This document shows positions 51,909 to 61,758 of a stretch of 64,000 nucleotides of DNA, piece after piece. Within the stretch, counting starts at the first letter, position 1, and every line of letters starts with the position of its first letter. This DNA comes from Colwellia echini (GTDB lineage: Bacteria > Pseudomonadota > Gammaproteobacteria > Enterobacterales > Alteromonadaceae), in the NCBI RefSeq assembly GCF_002843355.2, contig NZ_PJAI02000010.1, positions 92,336-156,335 on the forward strand. Reading direction: 5' to 3'. A program made the translations under genes and the position numbers. The notes beneath the pieces are model-generated. The model did no database searches and was not told where the DNA came from. It saw only the letters and a program-made list of their open reading frames with translations.

Positions 51909-51964
51909 TTTTTTATATGCGTTAGTGTTCTTCATATTTTTTATATGTTTTAGTGTTTTTCATA
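51909..51964. repeat. 28-bp direct duplication between sirB1 and kdsA
   Basis: Two adjacent 28-base units (51909-51936, 51937-51964) differ at three positions. Both contain TTAGTG within a T-rich frame. It lies about 60 bases before the kdsA start in the leader or promoter. Confidence 0.9.
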
Positions 51965-52004
51965 AAGTGTTGTGATACATAATTTAGACACTACCATTAC
52001 ATTT

Positions 52005-52826
52005 CTAATGCAGTACATTATTAGCGATATCAATTTTATCTAATTGAATTTTTAATATTTGTGCTGCGGGATCTTTAGGACACTGTTCAACAAAGTAACG
52101 ATAATCATCAACTGCAACTTTAAAGCAATCAAGTTGATGTAATAAAAATCCGCGATCTCTTCGTTGTAATGGATCATCAGGGTTTAATGATAACAAAACA
52201 TCGACACACATTAAGGCCTTATCAAAAACTTGTGATTGTATTAAAGTATTTTTTAAGGCAGATAAGTGCTCTACTAAAGCGACATTATCATCTATTGTTT
52301 TTAACTCGTCTTGTCCGGGATCCCCTACCAACTCATCTAAACGCTTATCAAGCTCTGTCCAGTCGAGTGATTCACCAGTTACCGCATCAAATATTATCGC
52401 GTATTGTTCATCGCAACATAAACGCAACATAATTTTATTCGGAATAAACACTAAATCAGTATCAAAACCACAAGCGGTTATAATTTCTTTCACCAAGGCA
52501 GCTTTAACAATTGGCGACATAGCGCGTTGATTCAAACCTTTAGCAACGCTATAAGCTGATATTGGCCATTGAGTATGTGGACGGTCAATAAACAAGTGCT
52601 GAAAATACAACTCATTAAGTAAACTCTCGGCTTGTTCTAAAGGAGATTCTATCTCACTAATTACCGCTATACATTGGCTGATAATTGTTTCTAAGCTGTC
52701 TAACGATTCATCTGCGACTAAAGTGTCTGTTGCGCTATCAGCAAAGATAAACTCCTCAACTAACACGAGTTTTTGCAGTAAATCTTTATCGCTAGATTTT
52801 AACTCTGATAAAAGTAATTCATTCAT
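52005..52826 (-). CDS. sirB1: SirB1-family protein
   Basis: A 273-residue protein of the SirB1 (YchA) family: a transglutaminase-like N-terminal fold (segments RPHTQWPISAYSVAKGL and PNKIMLRL) and C-terminal TPR-like helices (RRDRGFLLHQLDCFKVAVDDY). The family's Cys-His-Asp triad is not evident, so it is probably not a protease. Function unknown. It is part of the prfA-kdsA gene series. Confidence 0.88.
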   Translation of the reverse strand: MNELLLSELKSSDKDLLQKLVLVEEFIFADSATDTLVADESLDSLETIISQCIAVISEIESPLEQAESLLNELYFQHLFIDRPHTQWPISAYSVAKGLNQRAMSPIVKAALVKEIITACGFDTDLVFIPNKIMLRLCCDEQYAIIFDAVTGESLDWTELDKRLDELVGDPGQDELKTIDDNVALVEHLSALKNTLIQSQVFDKALMCVDVLLSLNPDDPLQRRDRGFLLHQLDCFKVAVDDYRYFVEQCPKDPAAQILKIQLDKIDIANNVLH

Positions 52827-52995
52827 ACTAGTTTGTTTTATATACTCTATTCGTTAACTGGTTGTGATGATTGGTTAAAGTTTTAGTACAACCTTAACCA
52901 AAATCAGGGGACTAAAACCGTGACTTATCGCTGCGATTAGCTGTAGGCTTTATTTTCAAAGTGAAGTTTACAAAATGCACTTGTAAGTATTGTGC

Positions 52996-53361
52996 TTAGC
53001 CCAAAAACATAACTTCGCGCGTCATTGCTAACCGCACCATTAACATTACCCAACCCATAGCACCTAAATATCCAAGAATTTGCATTGGTCTATTGCGTGC
53101 TAATTTCAAGGTATAATAACCAGTAAAAATATATGCGAATAACGCGATGATTTTTTCACCCAGCCATAATTGTTCCATAGGGTTGATATGTAGTTTTACA
53201 GCAAGCGAAATACCTACAATAATTAAAAAAGTATCAATAACATGAGGACTGATTTTTAACCATTTACTATCCAATTTTTTTGATGCCATCAAGGTTAAAA
53301 TAAAACGATAAGTAAACAAGCTGATGCTAAGTACAACAAGAGTGATATGTAGATGTTTCAT
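52996..53361 (-). CDS. sirB2: SirB2-family membrane protein
   Basis: A 121-residue integral membrane protein with four hydrophobic helices, among them VIDTFLIIVGISLAV and ILGYLGAMGWVMLMVR. SirB2 family, function unknown. Its place between prmC and sirB1 is the conserved one. Confidence 0.9.
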   Translation of the reverse strand: MKHLHITLVVLSISLFTYRFILTLMASKKLDSKWLKISPHVIDTFLIIVGISLAVKLHINPMEQLWLGEKIIALFAYIFTGYYTLKLARNRPMQILGYLGAMGWVMLMVRLAMTREVMFLG

Positions 53362-53459
53362 AATTTTAACTTATATTCCTTTAGTATTTTTTAGGTGTTT
53401 TTAATTGACTATATTGTTAGTTGTTAATTAAAGCGGTTAATTAAGCTGTTTTGAATTCC

Positions 53460-54335
53460 TTAAACCTCAACCGCTTTACAAGTAAGTGCCCAAGTGATTC
53501 TGTCATGCCCATTAAAGTCTTTTTGTGTTTGTGGGCTTTCAAACCCTAAATTGGTTAGAATATCACGCACCGCTTTTGCTTGTTCAAAACCATGTTCAAA
53601 ATATAATGCACCTTGAGGCTTTAAAAATCCTAACGCTTGCTGCGCTATATGTTTTATATCGCCAAGCCCTTGCTCTGGTGCAATCAAAGCAGAATTAGGT
53701 TCAAAACGCACATCCCCTTGGCTAAGGTGTTCATCTAACGCATCAATATAAGGTGGATTAGATACAATAACATCATATTTATGTGCTTCAACAGCACTAA
53801 ACCAATTACTTTGATAAATATTGACGTGACCCAGTTGCAAATTTTTAGCGTTTTGTTTAGCAAGCGCTACCGCATCAATATTAAAATCAATCGCATCAAT
53901 TTGCCAATCAGCTTGCTCTGATGCTAACGCTAATGCTATTGCTCCAGTACCAGTACCAAGATCTAAGCAAGTTAACTGTTTAACATCACTAAAATGTTCA
54001 AGTACAAGTTCAACCAAAACTTCGGTATCAGGACGCGGAATAAGGGTTGCAGGCGAAACAAAAAAAGGCAGTGACCAGAACTCTTGAACACCGGTAATAT
54101 AAGCAATGGGTTCGCCTTGAATTCGCCTTTGTAATAAAGCGAGATAGGCTTGTTCAACGGGAGGAGTTAACACGTGTTCAGGCCAACTAAGCAAATAACT
54201 ATGCGCTTTATCAAGTACAAAAGCTAATAGGATTTGAGCATCAAGTTTCGCGCTGTCTGAGCAAGACAATAATTTGCCTTGCCCATAGGCTATAGCATTG
54301 GCTATGGTAAAATTATGCATTTTGGTTGCTAACAA
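53460..54335 (-). CDS. prmC: Release factor glutamine methyltransferase
   Basis: A 291-residue SAM-dependent enzyme that methylates the Gln of the GGQ motif in RF1 and RF2. The SAM-binding loop is CLDLGTGTGAIALALA and the catalytic motif NPPY is in VIVSNPPYID. It starts 11 bases after the prfA stop, so enzyme and substrate are encoded together. Confidence 0.97.
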   Translation of the reverse strand: MLATKMHNFTIANAIAYGQGKLLSCSDSAKLDAQILLAFVLDKAHSYLLSWPEHVLTPPVEQAYLALLQRRIQGEPIAYITGVQEFWSLPFFVSPATLIPRPDTEVLVELVLEHFSDVKQLTCLDLGTGTGAIALALASEQADWQIDAIDFNIDAVALAKQNAKNLQLGHVNIYQSNWFSAVEAHKYDVIVSNPPYIDALDEHLSQGDVRFEPNSALIAPEQGLGDIKHIAQQALGFLKPQGALYFEHGFEQAKAVRDILTNLGFESPQTQKDFNGHDRITWALTCKAVEV

Positions 54336-54346
54336 AATTAATTAAC

Positions 54347-55435
54347 TTAGTTTTGTTCAGCTAATTCGGCTAATAAATCAGCTTGGTTTTCTTGCATAAT
54401 TGGTTCTAATATTAGCTGTAAATTACCTTCCATAATTTCGTTTAAACGATATAAAGTAAGATTGATACGATGATCACTCATACGACCTTGCGGAAAGTTG
54501 TAGGTTCGAATTCGTTCGGAGCGATCGCCACTAGCGACTAAATTACGACGTGATGATTCTTCTTCACTACGACGCTTTTCATCCTCTGCTTGTTGCAAGC
54601 GTGCTTGAAGTACTGACATCGCTTGCGCACGGTTTTTATGTTGTGAACGTTGATCTTGACATTCAACCACTACGCCTGATGGAATATGGGTAATACGAAT
54701 AGCAGAGTCAGTTTTGTTAACATGCTGACCACCTGCACCTGATGCGCGGAAGGTATCAACTTTTAAATCGGCTTTATTAATTTCAATCGCTTGCGATTCA
54801 GGAATCTCAGGCATAACCACAACAGTACAAGCCGAAGTATGCACTCGTCCTTGTGATTCTGTTTCAGGGACACGTTGTACACGATGTCCGCCCGACTCAA
54901 ACTTCATTTGGCCGTAAACCCCCTCACCATTAATTTTCATGATAAGTTCTTTATAACCGCCCTGCTCACTTTCATTGGTGTTCATTACTTCAATTTTCCA
55001 GCCTTTCTTTTCTGCATATCGGCTGTACATTCTGTATAAATCACCCGCAAAAATAGCGGCTTCATCACCACCAGCACCGGCGCGAATTTCAACAAAGCAG
55101 TTATTATCATCTTTAGGATCACGTGGCAGTAATAAGATCTGTAATTCATCTGCAATTTCAGCAACGGCTTTTTTCGCGTCTTTGTACTCTTCTTGCGCCA
55201 TTTCACGCATATCCGGATCATCATCTTTTAACATCAGTTCTGCTGTAGCAAAGTCATCTTCTGCACTTTGATACTGATTAAACACGGAAGTTACTGCATC
55301 AAGCTGTTTGAATTCTTGCGATAAAGCACGAAATTTTTCTTGATCTGAAATGGTTGCAGGATCAGATAATAATGCCTGAACTTCTTCGAAGCGCTCAACT
55401 AGCACTTCAAGCTTTTGATAAACTGATGATTTCAT
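54347..55435 (-). CDS. prfA: Peptide chain release factor 1
   Basis: A 362-residue factor ending translation at UAA and UAG. The catalytic GGQ is in [16 protein letters not shown], and the stop-codon reading motif region PET is in [14 protein letters not shown]. The length matches E. coli RF1 (360). It is upstream of prmC and downstream of hemA. Confidence 0.98.
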   Translation of the reverse strand: MKSSVYQKLEVLVERFEEVQALLSDPATISDQEKFRALSQEFKQLDAVTSVFNQYQSAEDDFATAELMLKDDDPDMREMAQEEYKDAKKAVAEIADELQILLLPRDPKDDNNCFVEIRAGAGGDEAAIFAGDLYRMYSRYAEKKGWKIEVMNTNESEQGGYKELIMKINGEGVYGQMKFESGGHRVQRVPETESQGRVHTSACTVVVMPEIPESQAIEINKADLKVDTFRASGAGGQHVNKTDSAIRITHIPSGVVVECQDQRSQHKNRAQAMSVLQARLQQAEDEKRRSEEESSRRNLVASGDRSERIRTYNFPQGRMSDHRINLTLYRLNEIMEGNLQLILEPIMQENQADLLAELAEQN

Positions 55436-55562
55436 TAAAAATGTTCTTATATTTTAGATGAGGGAAACAATATGGGCGCTATTCTAACACAGTAATAAGG
55501 TTATCGACTATGCTATAAATGAAATGTCATCGCGGTAAATATTATAGAGGCGGTTAGTTCTG

Positions 55563-55580
55563 GCTTAGTTCTGGATAAGT
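55563..55580. repeat. Palindromic-element arm, hemA-prfA gap
   Basis: GGCTTAGTTCTGGATAAG matches the left arm of the dispersed element. A second copy in the same orientation lies at 55632-55651. Confidence 0.5.
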
Positions 55581-55631
55581 TTAGGATTAGTAATACAATT
55601 ATATTGCTCAACAACGGTGTTCAGATGTAAG

Positions 55632-55651
55632 TAACCTGAGTTCTGGATAAA
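55632..55651. repeat. Palindromic-element arm, second copy in hemA-prfA gap
   Basis: AACCTGAGTTCTGGATAAAC is close to the left arm of the best copy at 21697. The two arms here are direct rather than inverted, so this may be two partial elements. Confidence 0.55.
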
Positions 55652-55691
55652 CAAAACTTTAATATAATTAATAATATAGCTAATAAGATAA

Positions 55692-56960
55692 TTAATCTTT
55701 TGCATCAATATCAAAAATATCACGCAAGTAAAATAACTTATCAAGCTCTCCCCCTTGAGCTGCTGTTTGCAATGCGTTAGTTGGAGCATGCATAAATTTA
55801 TTAGTAAGCTTGGTTGCTAACTCAGCAACAACCGCCTCAGCATCGTTACCATTTTTTAGTTGCGCTAAGGCCTTTTCGAGTAATATATCACGCTCACTTA
55901 AACACTGTTTACGATAACTAATAACGGTATCTTGAGTGTTTAAGCCACGTAACCAAGCCATAAAGTCGTCAGACTGATTATTAACAATACTCTCAGCTTG
56001 TACCGCAGCTTTACGACGGTTTTCCATATTTTTAGCGATAATACCTTGCAGGTCATCAACGGTATATAAAAATACATCTTCAAGTTCAGCTACTTGTTCT
56101 TCAATATCGCGCGGCACAGCAAGGTCAACCATAAATATAGGTTGGTGTTTTCGTTTATTTAATGCTTGTTCAACCATGCCTTTACCAATAATAGGTAAGG
56201 TAGATGCAGTGGAAGTGATCACGATATCGGCATTACACATGTGCTCAGGTATTTGCGCCAGCGTAATAACGTCAGCACCAATTTTTTTAGCCATGGTTTC
56301 TGCGCGCGCTAACGTTCTGTTAGCTACAGTAATTTTACCTACTTTGTTTTCATACAAATGTTTGGCTACTAATTCAATGGTTTCACCTGCGCCAACCAAT
56401 AATACTTTGGTTTTTTCAAGGCTACCGAAAATATGCTTAGCTAAATTAACTGAAGCAAAAGCAACGGATACTGCGCTTGCTCCAATATCGGTTTCAGTGC
56501 GTACTTGTTTTGCAACACCAAAAGTACGTTGAAAAAGCCTATCCATAATCAGTGACATAGAGCCCGCAGCTTTGGCTTGACTATAAGCTTGCTTCATTTG
56601 ACCTAAAATTTGCGGCTCGCCTAACACAAGTGAATCTAAACCACAGGCAACACGCATCATGTGATTAACAGCTTGTTGGTCTTGATGCCAATATAGACTG
56701 GGTAAAATAGTAGAGGCAGGTACGTTATGAAAGTTTTCTAACCAGTTGATAAGACGCTGTTGAGTAACATCAAAGTCACCATCTTGCACGAGATACAATT
56801 CGGTGCGATTACAGGTTGATAGAATAGCAACTTCACGGCACTGTACGGCATCTAACATTTCTTGCAAGGCAGCAGAAAGCTTATCTGGATTAAAAGATAT
56901 CTTTTCTCGCACCGCAACAGGGGCAGTTTTATGATTAATTCCAACAGCAACGATAGACAA
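55692..56960 (-). CDS. hemA: Glutamyl-tRNA reductase
   Basis: A 422-residue NADPH enzyme reducing glutamyl-tRNA to glutamate-1-semialdehyde, the first step of haem synthesis. The catalytic Cys is in AILSTCNRTELYLV, the NADPH site in KVLLVGAGETIELVAKHL, and the C-terminal dimerisation helix follows. The length agrees with E. coli HemA (418). It is divergent from lolB, as in E. coli. Confidence 0.97.
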   Translation of the reverse strand: MSIVAVGINHKTAPVAVREKISFNPDKLSAALQEMLDAVQCREVAILSTCNRTELYLVQDGDFDVTQQRLINWLENFHNVPASTILPSLYWHQDQQAVNHMMRVACGLDSLVLGEPQILGQMKQAYSQAKAAGSMSLIMDRLFQRTFGVAKQVRTETDIGASAVSVAFASVNLAKHIFGSLEKTKVLLVGAGETIELVAKHLYENKVGKITVANRTLARAETMAKKIGADVITLAQIPEHMCNADIVITSTASTLPIIGKGMVEQALNKRKHQPIFMVDLAVPRDIEEQVAELEDVFLYTVDDLQGIIAKNMENRRKAAVQAESIVNNQSDDFMAWLRGLNTQDTVISYRKQCLSERDILLEKALAQLKNGNDAEAVVAELATKLTNKFMHAPTNALQTAAQGGELDKLFYLRDIFDIDAKD

Positions 56961-57153
56961 AGTAACAACCTATTTTTTATACATATTCACAAGTTTTAGC
57001 TAACTTGCTTTAACAGATAGTGGGCAGTATAACCTATGCGCCGCTATTAAAATATGATCTGAGATAAAAGTCCCTAAAAACACATCGCTATTTACAACAG
57101 CTAAAAAGCTATGTTCCAATAGCAATTATACTCAATTTAACGACTTAACTTCA

Positions 57154-57792
57154 ATGTTCTCATTTTATAAAGGCAAGCTTCATTTATCTTATTATTTTGC
57201 CTTAGCGAGCGTTTTTTTATCCGGATGTAGTCTGATACCTACTCAAGAACCTCAAGCATTAGTTGAACAAACACAACAACAACGTATCAACCAACTATCA
57301 CAATTACGTCAATGGCAAATAAAGGGGAAAATAGCATTCATTGACAAAAATGCACGTAATAGCGCTTCTTTATCCTGGAAAGTAAATGAAAATCTCCCCA
57401 GCCAACAACTTAATTTAACCACTTATTTAGGCATTAATGTATTACAACTTGATTCAAATGCTAATTCACATGAAATTCAAGTAGACGGTAAAACTTACCA
57501 TGGCACTAATTTAGAAGCCTTAGTGTATTCAATTACCGGATTAACCTTGCCAACCCAAGCGCTAACTTATTGGTTAAAAGGCATACCGTATCAAAAAACA
57601 GATCATATAATTTATCAAGAAGTTAGCCAGTTACCTACAAGCTTAACTAGCCAATACAATAATGAATTATGGCAAGTCAATTATGCTAAATACCAACAAA
57701 TTAATGGTTATAACTTGGCAACACAATTTTCGATTAAAAAAGATGATCTACTGATTAAGATTATCGTAAATGACTGGTCAACAAGTAACTAA
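57154..57792 (+). CDS. lolB: Outer-membrane lipoprotein receptor LolB
   Basis: A 212-residue lipoprotein that accepts lipoproteins from LolA and inserts them into the outer membrane. The signal peptide ends in the lipobox LSGC (Cys at about 25). The region RQWQIKGKIAFID and LSWKVNE is family-like. It completes the Lol system with lolCDE at 16.4-19.9 kb; lolA is not in the window. It is divergent from hemA and upstream of ispE. Confidence 0.93.
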   Translation: MFSFYKGKLHLSYYFALASVFLSGCSLIPTQEPQALVEQTQQQRINQLSQLRQWQIKGKIAFIDKNARNSASLSWKVNENLPSQQLNLTTYLGINVLQLDSNANSHEIQVDGKTYHGTNLEALVYSITGLTLPTQALTYWLKGIPYQKTDHIIYQEVSQLPTSLTSQYNNELWQVNYAKYQQINGYNLATQFSIKKDDLLIKIIVNDWSTSN

Positions 57793-57940
57793 TTTAAGTT
57801 ATGGATAAGTAATATTCCCAATAGCGCTACGTTAACAGTTATACCGAAAACGAGTAAACTATAGGCATTATGACGATCGCTGAAATATTAATTTAAAGTT
57901 CATGCGCTTAAAAACCCATTATCCAGAACTTAGGTTAACT
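57789..57940. repeat. Dispersed palindromic element, long-loop copy
   Basis: A left arm containing TTAAGTTATGGATAAG (about 57793-57809) pairs with TTATCCAGAACTTAGGTTA (about 57919-57937) with about three mismatches. The arms are about 110 bases apart, so an insertion or two half elements are possible. Confidence 0.55.
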
Positions 57941-57972
57941 AAAAAACATCACTTAATAAGTTGAAACAACAG

Positions 57973-58881
57973 ATGACATATTCTTCTCATACGACCTCGC
58001 CTACTTCTATTAACCACTTTATTAACAAAGCCATTGAATTTCCATCGCCGGCTAAGATCAACTTATTTTTACATATTGTTGGACAGCGCCCTGACGGATA
58101 TCACAATTTAGAAACTCTGTTTCAGTTTTTAAATTACAGTGACACAATTACGTTAACAGTAACTGAACAACCTTCAATATCGCTTTTAACCCCTATTGAA
58201 GGAGTTAATAATGAAGATAACTTAATTGTTAAAGCGGCAAAGTTACTTAAAAGCAAATGCAACACCTCACTTGGCGTTAACATTAGTATTAATAAAGTAT
58301 TACCGATGGGCGGCGGTTTAGGTGGCGGCTCCTCTAATGCAGCAACCATATTAGTTGCGCTTAATAAATTATGGCAATGTGACTTATCATTAAATGAGTT
58401 AGCAATATTAGGCTTAGGTCTTGGCGCCGACGTACCTATTTTTGTACATGGATTTTCCGCCTTTGCACAAGGTGTGGGTGAAGAACTTACACCAATTGAA
58501 CCGCTTGAATCATGGTATTTAATCACCAAACCTAAATGTAGCATTTCCACCCAACAAGTTTTTACTGCCACTGAACTACCACGAAATACCCCGACACTAT
58601 CGTCACAATCCCTTACAGTTAAAGACTTTATCACCGAAAACTTTCATAATGATTGTCAAACCTTAGTAATAAAAAACTATCCCGAGGTTGCCAAGTTACT
58701 GGCTTGGTTGGTAGAATACGCGCCATCAAGAATGACAGGAACGGGTGCATGCGTATTTACCCGCTTTTCTAGTCAAGATGAAGCACAAGCATTACAAGCG
58801 AAACTCCCACCAGGAATAAGTTCGTTTGTTGCTCAGGGCCTTAACAAGTCTCCACTGTGTTCTCTAATCGCATGTATGTAA
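57973..58881 (+). CDS. ispE: 4-diphosphocytidyl-2-C-methyl-D-erythritol kinase
   Basis: A 302-residue GHMP kinase of the non-mevalonate isoprenoid pathway. PSPAKINLFLHI is the substrate-side N-terminal motif, and PMGGGLGGGSSNAA is the ATP loop. I chose ATG 57973; a TTG at 57961 is also in frame. Either way there is an unusual N-terminal extension of about 20 residues before the conserved fold. The lolB-ispE-prs order is conserved. Confidence 0.95.
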   Translation: MTYSSHTTSPTSINHFINKAIEFPSPAKINLFLHIVGQRPDGYHNLETLFQFLNYSDTITLTVTEQPSISLLTPIEGVNNEDNLIVKAAKLLKSKCNTSLGVNISINKVLPMGGGLGGGSSNAATILVALNKLWQCDLSLNELAILGLGLGADVPIFVHGFSAFAQGVGEELTPIEPLESWYLITKPKCSISTQQVFTATELPRNTPTLSSQSLTVKDFITENFHNDCQTLVIKNYPEVAKLLAWLVEYAPSRMTGTGACVFTRFSSQDEAQALQAKLPPGISSFVAQGLNKSPLCSLIACM

Positions 58882-59073
58882 TCACACGATTATAAGAACG
58901 AATGGATATTACAAATTTGCTAGTTTAACTATCTCAGCTATATTAATAAGCACACTTCTTTGTACTTATTAAGTAAACACTGCTGTAATAATTGAGTGAG
59001 CGTTATACTGCCTTTTGATTACTATCAATCAAAGGGTCTACTTTTAATGTCAAATATTTCTGAGGAATCGAAA

Positions 59074-60018
59074 GTGCCTGACATGAAGATTTTTGCGGGT
59101 AATGCCACCCCTGAACTGGCCAAAAAAATTGCTAACCGTCTGTATATGCCGCTTGGTGATGCTAAAGTCAGTTGTTTTAGTGATGGGGAAATCAGCGTTG
59201 AAATAAACGAAAACGTTCGTGGTGCGGATGTTTTTATTATTCAATCAACCTGTGCTCCAACCAACAATAACTTAATGGAATTAATTGTAATGATAGACGC
59301 CTTGCGTCGTGCCTCAGCTGGCCGTATCACTGCTGTAATCCCTTATTTTGGTTATGCTCGTCAAGACAGACGTGTACGTAGTGCTCGTGTACCAATTACG
59401 GCAAAAGTAGTTGCTGATTTCTTATCAAGTGTTGGTGTTGACCGTGTTTTAACGGTTGATTTACATGCAGAGCAAATTCAAGGTTTCTTCGATGTACCTG
59501 TTGATAATGCCTTTGGTACGCCTATTTTATTAGATGACATGCAAAACCGTGAGTTAGACAACCCTGTTGTTGTTTCTCCTGATATCGGTGGTGTTGTTCG
59601 TGCTCGTGCAGTAGCTAAGTTACTTGATGATGCGGATTTAGCAATTATCGATAAACGTCGCCCTAAAGCGAATGTTGCGCAAGTTATGCATATTATTGGT
59701 GAAGTTGAAGGTCGTGATTGTATTATTGTTGATGACATGATCGATACTGGTGGCACTTTAGCAAAAGCGGCTGAAGCATTAAAAGAGCATGGCGCAAAAC
59801 GTGTTATTGCTTATGCTACGCACGCGGTATTATCTGGTAATGCGGCTAACAACTTAAGAGAGTCTGTTATTGATGAGTTGGTAGTAACTGATTCAATTCC
59901 ACTTTCTGATGAAATCAAAGAACTTAAAATGGTACGTCAATTAACGTTAAGTGGTATGTTAAGTGAAGCTATTCGTCGTGTAAGTAACGAAGAATCCATT
60001 TCCGCGATGTTTGATTAA
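59074..60018 (+). CDS. prs: Ribose-phosphate pyrophosphokinase
   Basis: A 314-residue enzyme making PRPP, used among others by TrpD encoded in this window. I chose the GTG at 59074 because GAGGA sits seven bases upstream and the product then begins [15 protein letters not shown] like E. coli Prs (315). In-frame ATGs upstream are not family-like. Motifs: [12 protein letters not shown] and the PRPP loop [11 protein letters not shown]. Confidence 0.97.
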   Translation: MPDMKIFAGNATPELAKKIANRLYMPLGDAKVSCFSDGEISVEINENVRGADVFIIQSTCAPTNNNLMELIVMIDALRRASAGRITAVIPYFGYARQDRRVRSARVPITAKVVADFLSSVGVDRVLTVDLHAEQIQGFFDVPVDNAFGTPILLDDMQNRELDNPVVVSPDIGGVVRARAVAKLLDDADLAIIDKRRPKANVAQVMHIIGEVEGRDCIIVDDMIDTGGTLAKAAEALKEHGAKRVIAYATHAVLSGNAANNLRESVIDELVVTDSIPLSDEIKELKMVRQLTLSGMLSEAIRRVSNEESISAMFD

Positions 60019-60123
60019 TCCTCTTATATCAATACTTGATTAAGTGATGTTGAATGAATCAATGAAATTAATATTCCATTGATTTTAATTAGAAAAAACA
60101 TCTGAACTTATTCATCTAGCTCT

Positions 60124-60154
60124 AAAAAGCAGCCTCTTTTACGGCTGCTTTTTT
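60124..60154 (+). terminator. Rho-independent terminator after prs
   Basis: GCAGCC (60129-60134), loop TCTTTTAC, GGCTGC (60143-60148), then T6; A residues on the left extend the stem. Confidence 0.93.
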
Positions 60155-60297
60155 ATTACCTGCTCTCCAAGGTAGATATCTATAATTGCCTCAACAAATA
60201 ATACTTATATTTAATAGCATTACTGCATCCTAAATGTTATTATGCCGCGCCTTTTTTATCTAAAGAGTAGGTTTAATAACCGAACTCTCAATATGTA

Positions 60298-60373
60298 CTT
60301 AAAAATTAAGCGCATAGATTTAATTTGGCATCACCTTGTTTTTGGTCGCAAAAAACAAGATTTAATTTTTAAG
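60298..60373 (+). promoter_or_regulatory. Structured leader of rplY
   Basis: A nested structure: outer stem CTTAAAAATTAA (60298-60309) with its perfect complement TTAATTTTTAAG (60362-60373), and an inner hairpin CTTGTTTTT / AAAAACAAG (60335-60359) with the loop GGTCGCA. It ends 32 bases before the rplY start. Ribosomal protein leaders are often autoregulated, so this is a candidate L25 control site. Confidence 0.5.
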
Positions 60374-60405
60374 TTTTTTAACTTATATAACAGAAGAGTA
60401 TTAAC

Positions 60406-61032
60406 ATGACTGATTTTTTAACACTAGAAGCTGAAGTACGTACAGATTTAGGGAAAGGTGCGAGCCGCCGCCTACGTCACGCGAACAAAGTTCCTGCAAT
60501 CCTTTACGGTGAAGGCCAAGAGCCTGTATCTTTAACGTTAGAGCACAAAAATGTTTTCCGTGCACAACAAGAAGAAGCGTTCTACTCGCAAGTTTTAACT
60601 TTAAACATCGCTGGCAAGCCAGTTGAATGTTTAATCAAAGACATGCAACGTCACCCGTTCAAACAAGTTGTAATGCACTTAGATTTCTTACGCATTGATG
60701 CAAAACATGCTGTTCAAGCAAATGCTCCTATTCACTTCATTAACGAAGATATAGCTGCTAAAACTGGTGCTAACATTTCTCACCACGTGAACGAAATTGC
60801 TATTACTTGTTTACCAAAAGACTTACCTGAGTTCATTGAACTTGACCTAGCAGGTTTAGAGCTTGGTCAAACGTTACATTTATCTGACGTAACATTCCCT
60901 AAAGGTGTTACTTCTGATGAATTAGCAAAAGGCGAAGATCACGATTTAGCTGTTGTTTCTGCTAACGCTCCTAAAGCTGCTAAAGCTGCTGATGAAGACG
61001 AAGCTGCTGAAGAAGCTCCAGCTGCTGAATAA
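60406..61032 (+). CDS. rplY: 50S ribosomal protein L25, long (CTC) form
   Basis: A 208-residue 5S rRNA-binding ribosomal protein. The N-terminal L25 domain (about 1-95: [26 protein letters not shown]) is followed by the CTC/TL5 extension domain and an Ala/Glu/Asp-rich tail. E. coli has only the short form (94 residues). It stands 30 bases ahead of pth, a common pairing. Confidence 0.96.
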   Translation: MTDFLTLEAEVRTDLGKGASRRLRHANKVPAILYGEGQEPVSLTLEHKNVFRAQQEEAFYSQVLTLNIAGKPVECLIKDMQRHPFKQVVMHLDFLRIDAKHAVQANAPIHFINEDIAAKTGANISHHVNEIAITCLPKDLPEFIELDLAGLELGQTLHLSDVTFPKGVTSDELAKGEDHDLAVVSANAPKAAKAADEDEAAEEAPAAE

Positions 61033-61062
61033 TAGCATCATTCATTTATAACATTATAAATA

Positions 61063-61647
61063 ATGACTATTAAACTAATCGCGGGGCTGGGTAATCCTGG
61101 CCCCGAATATAGCAGAACACGCCACAATGCCGGTGTTTGGTTCGTCGAAGAACTAGCACGTATTCACAATATATCTCTTCAACCCGACAAAAAATACTCT
61201 GGCCTTTATGGTAAAGGGTTAATCGCCGGTAACCTCGTCCACTTATTAATTCCAACAACTTTTATGAACCGTAGCGGTCAGGCAGTTGCCCCCTTAGCTA
61301 ACTTTTATAAAATAACTGTTGATGAAATTCTTATCGCTCATGATGAGCTTGATATGTTACCTGGTATTTGTAAAATCAAAAAAGGTGGCGGACACGGCGG
61401 ACACAATGGCTTGCGTGATATCATCGCATGCATGGCTAACAACAAAGATTTTTATCGGTTACGTATTGGTATTGACCATCCAGGTCATCGCGATAAGGTA
61501 ACGGGTCATGTTTTGGGTAAAGCGCCCAAAATTGAACAAGAAAAAATAGATCAAGCAATTGACGAAGCAAGTCGATGTGTTGAACTTTGGCTCAAAGACG
61601 ATTTAAAAAAAGCGCAACACCGCTTACATTCGTTTAAAGCTGATTAA
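61063..61647 (+). CDS. pth: Peptidyl-tRNA hydrolase
   Basis: A 194-residue enzyme releasing peptides from dropped peptidyl-tRNA. Motifs: [21 protein letters not shown] with the catalytic His, HDELDMLPG and [12 protein letters not shown]. The length matches E. coli Pth (194). Confidence 0.97.
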   Translation: MTIKLIAGLGNPGPEYSRTRHNAGVWFVEELARIHNISLQPDKKYSGLYGKGLIAGNLVHLLIPTTFMNRSGQAVAPLANFYKITVDEILIAHDELDMLPGICKIKKGGGHGGHNGLRDIIACMANNKDFYRLRIGIDHPGHRDKVTGHVLGKAPKIEQEKIDQAIDEASRCVELWLKDDLKKAQHRLHSFKAD

Positions 61648-61758
61648 ATAAAAATTATAAGTATACGCAAGCAAGTTTACGCAATAAGCTTAAGCAACTA
61701 TGCACTAACAAATAAATGTTAGTTCTGCATAATCATAAATAATCAATAGGTAAAAATT

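Noticed and set aside
55565..55789. 74-codon minus-strand ORF overlapping the end of hemA
   Set aside because: It overlaps hemA in another frame and consists of A+T-rich, low-information sequence across the palindromic arms.
58134..58634. 166-codon minus-strand ORF inside ispE
   Set aside because: It is antisense to a clear GHMP kinase gene, and its translation has no recognisable domain; long open antisense frames are common opposite conserved genes.
58996..59073. N-terminal extension of prs to 58996 or to ATG 59047
   Set aside because: The GTG at 59074 has a well-placed GAGGA and gives a product that starts like known Prs proteins.
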